Source of the DNA: Hydractinia symbiolongicarpus
Lineage: Eukaryota > Cnidaria > Hydrozoa > Anthoathecata > Hydractiniidae
DNA length: 64,000 nt
Direction of reading: 5' to 3'
Assembly (NCBI RefSeq): GCF_029227915.1
Contig: NC_079885.1
Coordinates: 7,504,001-7,568,000, forward strand
Part shown: positions 59,104 through 64,000 of the stretch, one piece after another
Numbering within the stretch: the first letter of the stretch is position 1
Layout of the letters: every line of letters begins with the position of its first letter
The notes under the pieces: model-generated
The model's database searches: none
What the model was told of the DNA's origin: nothing
Seen by the model: only the letters and a program-made list of their open reading frames with translations
Program-made: the position numbers and the translations under genes

Positions 59104-60273
59104 CTAATACTCCACACTGTGAAATCTACTTCCAAGGATGTTCAATTGAGCATCTTGGAGTATGTAAACATGACACTTAACTTCACCTGTACCATCTGCC
59201 TTCTTAGTTATGTGGAGAGTTATCCCATCATTGACGCGTTGAAAGGGTCTACCTGAACCGTGCAGGTTATTATCCGGGGCACTGCGAAAATCAATGAATA
59301 ATAACTGATGGTAAAAAACTGCCCTGCAGTCACTTGGTGTTTATCGTGACTAGCAAATAAGTCCACTACCTGCTCGTAGTGATCATTCGGTAACATTGTT
59401 TGTGAGTAGAGCTGCGAGGGTTTACCCTCCACAGTGGCAGAAAGAGCCGTTATTTTCGGGTTATAAAAGCTTTCATTTGCCCGAGCATATGCTGTAACAA
59501 CCCCAGGGTCTTGAAAGAGTAGGAGTATACCCTTGAGACTCTTGACTGGAGTTTTGACAGACAAGTAATAGCTGGTATCTGCCTTTTTCATAGTTACTGT
59601 CTTGCTTCGAGTAGACGCTCGTATGGTAAAGCTAATTCACTGTAGCGTGATATCATGGGGCTCGCGAGATCCTCATTGGTTACCGCATCGTACATTACCT
59701 CTATATTACTAATCTTATAGATACTATCCGCTGGTTTCGCAGCTGTAGATCCCAAAACTGGTGTACCACCATCCTCTATAACTTGGTCATAAGGTGCGAA
59801 CCGTATAGTAAATTGAAGTCTATCATGTAAACCCGCCGAATAGAATGGTAAATCCCGGGTCAACTTAAACATTTTTCCGAGTGGTATGCATCATCTATCC
59901 CTTCGCGGATCAGGTTATTTTCCCGATCATTTTTTGGGAGCCATAGGTCTTTGTATGTTGCGAAGATATTGTAGTCAGCGATGTTCTGGATCTCGTTGCT
60001 GCCAAGTGTTATACGAAGATTCTGTAACAGGGCCTTCCCGATGTTTGAAACGATTGTGCGTTTCGTATTAGTCCCAGTGAGTTCGAGATCGAACAGGAGC
60101 TTTATGCTCCCTGGGAATATCACATCATTTGGTCCAACTTGAGGCATATCAACACATAGCTCTGTATTCTGACTAATCGTTGCCCGGATGTGCAACACTT
60201 TTACTCGCTGCTTCACGCCCCTCATAGCCAGCATAGTCTTTAATTCCTTGTGTGGATCAAGTATACCGAACAT
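59104..60273 (-). pseudogene. Polinton capsid-like protein (probable jelly-roll family), frameshifted
   Basis: On the minus strand, pieces at 60273-59860, 59872-59594, 59591-59220 and a C-terminal stretch to TAG at 59104 each lie in a different frame and together span about 389 codons. Composition is beta-rich with few charged runs (SIKLLFDLELTGTNTKR; LRITLGSNEIQNIADYNIF; GLHDRLQFTIRFAPYDQV; ITCTVQVDPFN). Position beside the packaging and small structural genes, and the beta pattern, suggest a capsid protein. I cannot confirm a double jelly-roll from sequence alone, and the length is short for a typical Polinton major capsid protein. At least three frame breaks make it non-functional. Confidence 0.55.
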
Positions 60274-60309
60274 TACTTTATTTAGAGTGTTTTTTGAAGG
60301 TGAAATAAA

Positions 60310-61052
60310 ATGCCGATTAATCCAATATATAAAGGAGATGACTTTACGTCAAAGGAAGGCATTCCAGACGAGTCTGAGGAGTTCAGTAGCGCGAGTGAGA
60401 TCCTTCGGCACGAGGATATTCCAGGAGCAAGAACTACACCCGCAACACCTTCGGGAGGTACCACGACGGGGTAACAACAACAGCTCACGGTAAGGCAGGA
60501 GCTAGCAAGATCTAAAGTTGATAGCCTTTACGAAGCCCTTAGTGATGAGCTGGGAGAGCCGAGTGCGAGATACTATAATGAGTTTGAGGTCGACGAAAAC
60601 CATCTTCTTTACGATGGTATAGACCTCACGAAAAGGAATGGTGAACTGAGGAGCGTTGCCGTGCTACGGGATAGGTTAGCTGCGAGGCGATTGCAAGCCA
60701 CGACTATACTACACCACACAAGGGCAGTAAGACGATGGCCAAGAGGCTCCTTAACGAATTGGATAATGTCAATGAAAAGTCTGATGACATCGAAATGTTG
60801 CCGCTACTCGAGAACGTGCTCGATGACACAGAGAGCCTGATCGAAGATACTTCCTTTAGTGGGGATATCACAGAGCGTGAAAGAAGAGGGTTAAACCGTG
60901 AGCTTCAAACGTTACGTGGTAACCTCAAGCACTCGAAAGGCAAGATGGTTTTCTATGACAGTGAGATCGACAAGGCAAAAGCCAAGGTAAAAAGGCTCGA
61001 GAGCAAGAAGCCCACGCCCAGGGCATGTGAGAAACAGTTTTTATTTTTCTAG
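60310..61052 (+). pseudogene. Polinton right-end ORFs of unknown function
   Basis: ATG 60310 opens an acidic frame (IPDESEEFSSASEILRHEDI), stopped by TAA at 60472. The same frame then continues with RQELARSKVDSLYEALSDE and EVDENHLLYDGIDLTKRN to about 60725. In another frame ATG 60735 begins a 105-codon coiled-coil ORF (RLLNELDNVNEKSDDIEML; ELQTLRGNLKHSKGKM; DKAKAKVKRLESKK). These may be one gene with a stop and a frameshift, or two genes. No family recognised. Confidence 0.5.
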
Positions 61053-62054
61053 TTTTTGTAACAGTTTACATAAATTATTTAACCAAAGTACCCGTGCAAA
61101 ACTTTAATCCAATTAATGTGTCACAAATTCACAAAAAATTAGAATAATTTTTATAATACAAATATAAAATGATCACGTGACAGAAGAAAGCGAAAGGAAA
61201 TTAAATAATGGTAGATGTAAAGTGAAAAATTCATTCACTTCAAAAAGCTTATTCTGACCTTGCAGAAAATATTTTTTTCGATTAAAAATTGTCGAGTTAC
61301 ATCCGAGATAGAGCGTAACCACTCCAGTTCTTAATAATTCTTTAAAATCCGGGAAAGTTTGTTGCGTATATCGGAAAAGGGGGATGCGGGACATGCGGGA
61401 TGCTGATGACCGGGAACACGGGATGCGGGATGCTGACCGGGACACGGAATACGGGATGCAGGATGCGGGATTCAAGATGCGGGATGCGGGATGCAAAAAA
61501 ATCATCGAAATAAAATAATGACCATGCCGTTACCAAACATACAACAGTTACAAATGCATGACTTGATTTTTTTATTTTTTTTTTTTCGCTTGCTGAAGTT
61601 AACGTAATAAGAAACAACTTGACATTGTTTGACATTGAACTTTTATGTATCCTTTGGCGAGGTTGAAATATCTAGCAACAAATGTAAATGCCTTTGATCT
61701 GAAAAAGTAGTGCTTTTTCCGCATTCCGCTTCCCGCGTCCTTCATCCCCCATCCCGTATACTGATAGGTCATCCCGCATCCCCCATCCCGGCTTTTTTCG
61801 ATATGCCGAAAGTTTGTTTACACTGGAAAACACGTGATGTTGCAGTTGCGAAATGTTTACCTAGCTTATGTTGTCCCAGTTTTTTTTTGTCATTTAGTCA
61901 AGAAAAATACTATTTTTATTCAATTACGTATAGTAGTGTGGTTATTAATGTTTCGATAATGTTTCTTTTTGTTTACCTTGTTATGACAATGATGTGTTTC
62001 ACTTAATGCGATCGCTTCAGTCGCATCAATTTTAAAATTCGTTATTATTTCTAG
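61053..62054. other. Region right of the Polinton, with an inverted GGGATGC array
   Basis: AT-rich sequence without coding signal, containing the GGGATGC inverted element at about 61365-61805. No Polinton terminal repeat was recognised. Confidence 0.4.
61365..61805. repeat. Inverted pair of GGGATGC-rich arrays
   Basis: GCGGGATGCGGGATGC-like repeats fill 61378-61498. Their reverse complement (CATCCCGCATCCCCCATCCC) fills 61745-61795. The outer flanks TATCGGAAAAGGGGG and CCGGCTTTTTTCGATATG are also inverted copies, so the whole is probably a MITE-like element with repeat-rich ends. Confidence 0.6.
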
Positions 62055-62211
62055 AAATGCAAACGTCTAAAAAAGACAGTTTGTCATCTGCCTCTACTTC
62101 GAAAATAGACTCCTGGAATTCAACATGGTTGGATACCATCTTTGGAATGTACCTTCACAATAAATCAGGAAAACTAACACTCTATTCCAGCTTATTCTGC
62201 GATCAAAGGAG
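62055..62211 (+). CDS. Probable exon of an unidentified gene
   Basis: Acceptor TTATTTCTAG, then two bases and ATG at 62057, an open frame of 51 codons plus 2 nt, and a GTAAAC donor at 62212. It encodes a Ser-rich start (SKKDSLSSAS) and WLDTIFGMYLHNKSGKLTLY, which looks like folded-domain sequence. It could be the first coding exon, given the ATG two bases after the acceptor. No matching phase-2 exon could be set downstream before the window ends. I do not recognise the family. Confidence 0.5.
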
Positions 62212-64000
62212 GTAAACATCACACTTTTATAAGAGTTTATTAAGGATAAATCACGTTCTTTCGTGGTAACTTTTCTTGCCGTGTTTTGTTTTAATGAAAA
62301 GTACACTTGAATATTTGAAGAAAATTGATATAAAGGAAGTTAAAAAACGGAAAAAACATGCTTTCGTCTCAAACAAATTCTTATAAAAACATGTTTTTTC
62401 CCTCCTTTTTTTCTGATATTGTAAAAGGATTTAGAGCCGTAGGAACACATGTACAATTGAATTATTGTAAAGGTGTATTAAACAAAACAAAAATATCATC
62501 AACGTAACGTTTATAATACTTCGGTTTGAATTCAACTCCACATTGGCTAAGCCAAATCTTTAATAATTAAAAAAGAACGCATTTGCTAGGGTTGGTAATC
62601 CCATTGCAACATAATAAACTTGCCTTTAGTATTTTCCATTAAATAAAAAGATTGACTTGGTCACCGCCAACATTAGAAGCTCCTTAAATCTTCTTTCTTG
62701 ATACCATTGATTTTACCATGAGGTAGATAGATGTGCATATTTTACATCGATAGCCTCACTAATATCGAGGGATATACCCTGTCTATTATTTCCAGGAGGG
62801 GCCATGGCTTAGATGGAGAGTCCTAGAGTATTTAATGCTCATTTTGAGCCATACGCAGACCCAATTAGGGCCTGCGCTCTACTAGACAACTCCCGGCAAC
62901 ATCCAACAGCCCACACATGGAGCCATCTCCCCAATTTCCCTCATATGGCTTGGGTTAACCCAGGGCTATGGTAACATTCACTCACCCATGTTAAATCGTC
63001 ATCAAGAAAAATCGAACCCCAGTCTCCCGCACAGAGTACGAGAGCTATAATCACTAATCTGCGCCACAAAGGTGTTGTGGATATTTCTTTAATGATATAA
63101 TCGATCCTTTCTGTGAACCATCTTTTGGGGGCAACGTTAATCCCTCCCTCCTTCCCTAAACTATTATTGTTGTTGAGTCTAAAGACATAACTTACAAGGG
63201 TGTACAAAATTATCTGATGGAGATACAGAACAAAATATGAATACAGGATAAGCATAAGGGTGCCAGTAAGAAGAAATAAGTCATTCAATTCTTTTCATTT
63301 TAAACATGATTTCAAACTAAAGCAATTAACATTTGTCTCCGCCAACTGTAACTTAAAAAAGCTGCCTTAAACAGATAAAACTAGAGATATTTGTTATAGA
63401 CAGATTCTGTCTATAACCGCTACCAAAAATGGCTAAAATTTATGGTTCCCTTTTGTGGCTGTTTAAGACAGGATTGACTGTATTTCACTGCAATGTATCA
63501 TAAGCATTGATGTACTACATGAATTCCATTGCCAAGCGCAAAAAAAGTTATATTTTAAAATTTTTAAATGCAATTTATTTTTGTGATTTGTTTTATTCAG
63601 GAATTTGTTTGTCTTTGTTAATTGGTACTAATTGGTACTCACCAGGCATCTATAGTCATGCCGTAAATGGTCTAAACTCCCCATAAATAGGACTGCTAGA
63701 AGTTACTAATTAAGCACTTGTATATATAGTTGTGCTGTTTTGTTATAGATGCATGAAACAAAATTTTTTGTCCATCATATTGCTTTATCATAGCAATAAA
63801 AACAAAACAGTGATGATTATGAATAGCCAGACACAGTTTATACCATTGTTACTGCTAGCTATATAGGAAATGCTTTTTTATTTTCACAATACAGGTATTC
63901 TTCATGTCTTTTTTAGTATTCATAAACATTGATACTATATAAGCAGATTGTTCAAGATGAATTTAGTAAAAAGCTGCAGCAAATTATTCATCCAGTCCAG
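62212..64000. other. Likely intron/intergenic to the window end, with a SINE
   Basis: AT-rich, with one SINE at about 62795-63083. Several weak acceptors (for example at 63600) open frames that stop within about 10 codons. No supported exon. Confidence 0.4.
62795..63083 (-). repeat. tRNA-derived SINE (copy 2)
   Basis: Read on the minus strand: A-box-like GTGGCGCAGATTAGTG (RC of about 63053-63068), GTGCGGGAG, and B-box-like GGGGTTCGATTTTT near 63015. A body follows that shares a core with copy 1: GTTGTCTAGT (RC of 62881-62890) and the GCTCAAAATGAGCATTAAAT region (RC of 62820-62850). The other end is near CCATGGCTTAGATGGAG at 62800. Confidence 0.65.

Larger units (their letters stand above)
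51444..61052. mobile_element. Degraded Polinton/Maverick element, about 9.6 kb
   Basis: Relics of the hallmark gene set occur together: protein-primed DNA polymerase B (+), small membrane and coiled-coil proteins (+), A32-like packaging ATPase (+), retroviral-type integrase (-), a conserved small protein (-), a capsid-like protein (-) and further + strand ORFs. Base composition is visibly GC-richer than the surroundings. Nearly every gene has stops or frameshifts, so this is an old virus-like insertion. Terminal inverted repeats were not found, so the limits are those of the coding relics. No cysteine protease was recognised. Confidence 0.85.

Overview
This is animal nuclear DNA. It is AT-rich and intron-containing, with clear GT-AG splice sites and dense in transposons. 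The mix of a Ty1/copia element, an RTE-like LINE, central-core SINEs, TTAA-flanked MITEs and a degraded Polinton/Maverick with a cnidarian-style gene set suggests a cnidarian, perhaps a hydrozoan. That is inference from element types and coding style; nothing in the window names the species. I see no operons, rRNA, CRISPR array or bacterial features.

Host genes, left to right. (1) The 3' half of a secreted CAP/SCP-like gene on the + strand: exons 496-716, 1300-1380, 4592-4624 and probably 5218-5246, all joined by phase-1 introns. (2) A complete secreted animal heme peroxidase on the + strand, 6275-16917: five exons whose lengths sum to 2025 nt (674 codons plus stop), with a Gly/His/Asn-rich N-terminus and a 7.5-kb first intron packed with repeats. 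(3) A decayed coiled-coil pseudogene, about 20603-21248. (4) A complete OSGIN-like flavin monooxygenase-fold gene on the - strand, 27430-25599: three exons, 474 aa. (5) One probable exon of an unidentified gene at 62055-62211 (+), running out of the window.

The region 37.2-61.1 kb is almost solid transposon. It holds a young Ty1/copia LTR retrotransposon (37221-42307, 5-bp target duplication) with broken reading frames; a full-length RTE-like LINE with one intact 1063-codon ORF carrying a PHD-like zinc finger (about 42835-46258); a 2.6-kb cut-and-paste transposon with subterminal repeat arrays, an IS3-like DDE integrase and a zinc-ribbon N-terminal module (48495-51079); and a GC-richer decayed Polinton (about 51444-61052). 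The Polinton holds relics of a protein-primed DNA polymerase B, small membrane/coiled-coil proteins, a packaging ATPase lacking both Walker motifs, an integrase and a capsid-like protein, almost all with stops or frameshifts.

The rest is introns and intergenic DNA carrying MITEs of at least three families, two tRNA-derived SINEs sharing a conserved core, and tandem arrays: a 25-bp repeat of about 21 copies, (TTTA) of about 89 copies, a 23-bp repeat of about 14 copies, and a 19-bp repeat of about 5 copies. 27.4-37.2 kb and 16.9-25.6 kb hold little that looks coding.
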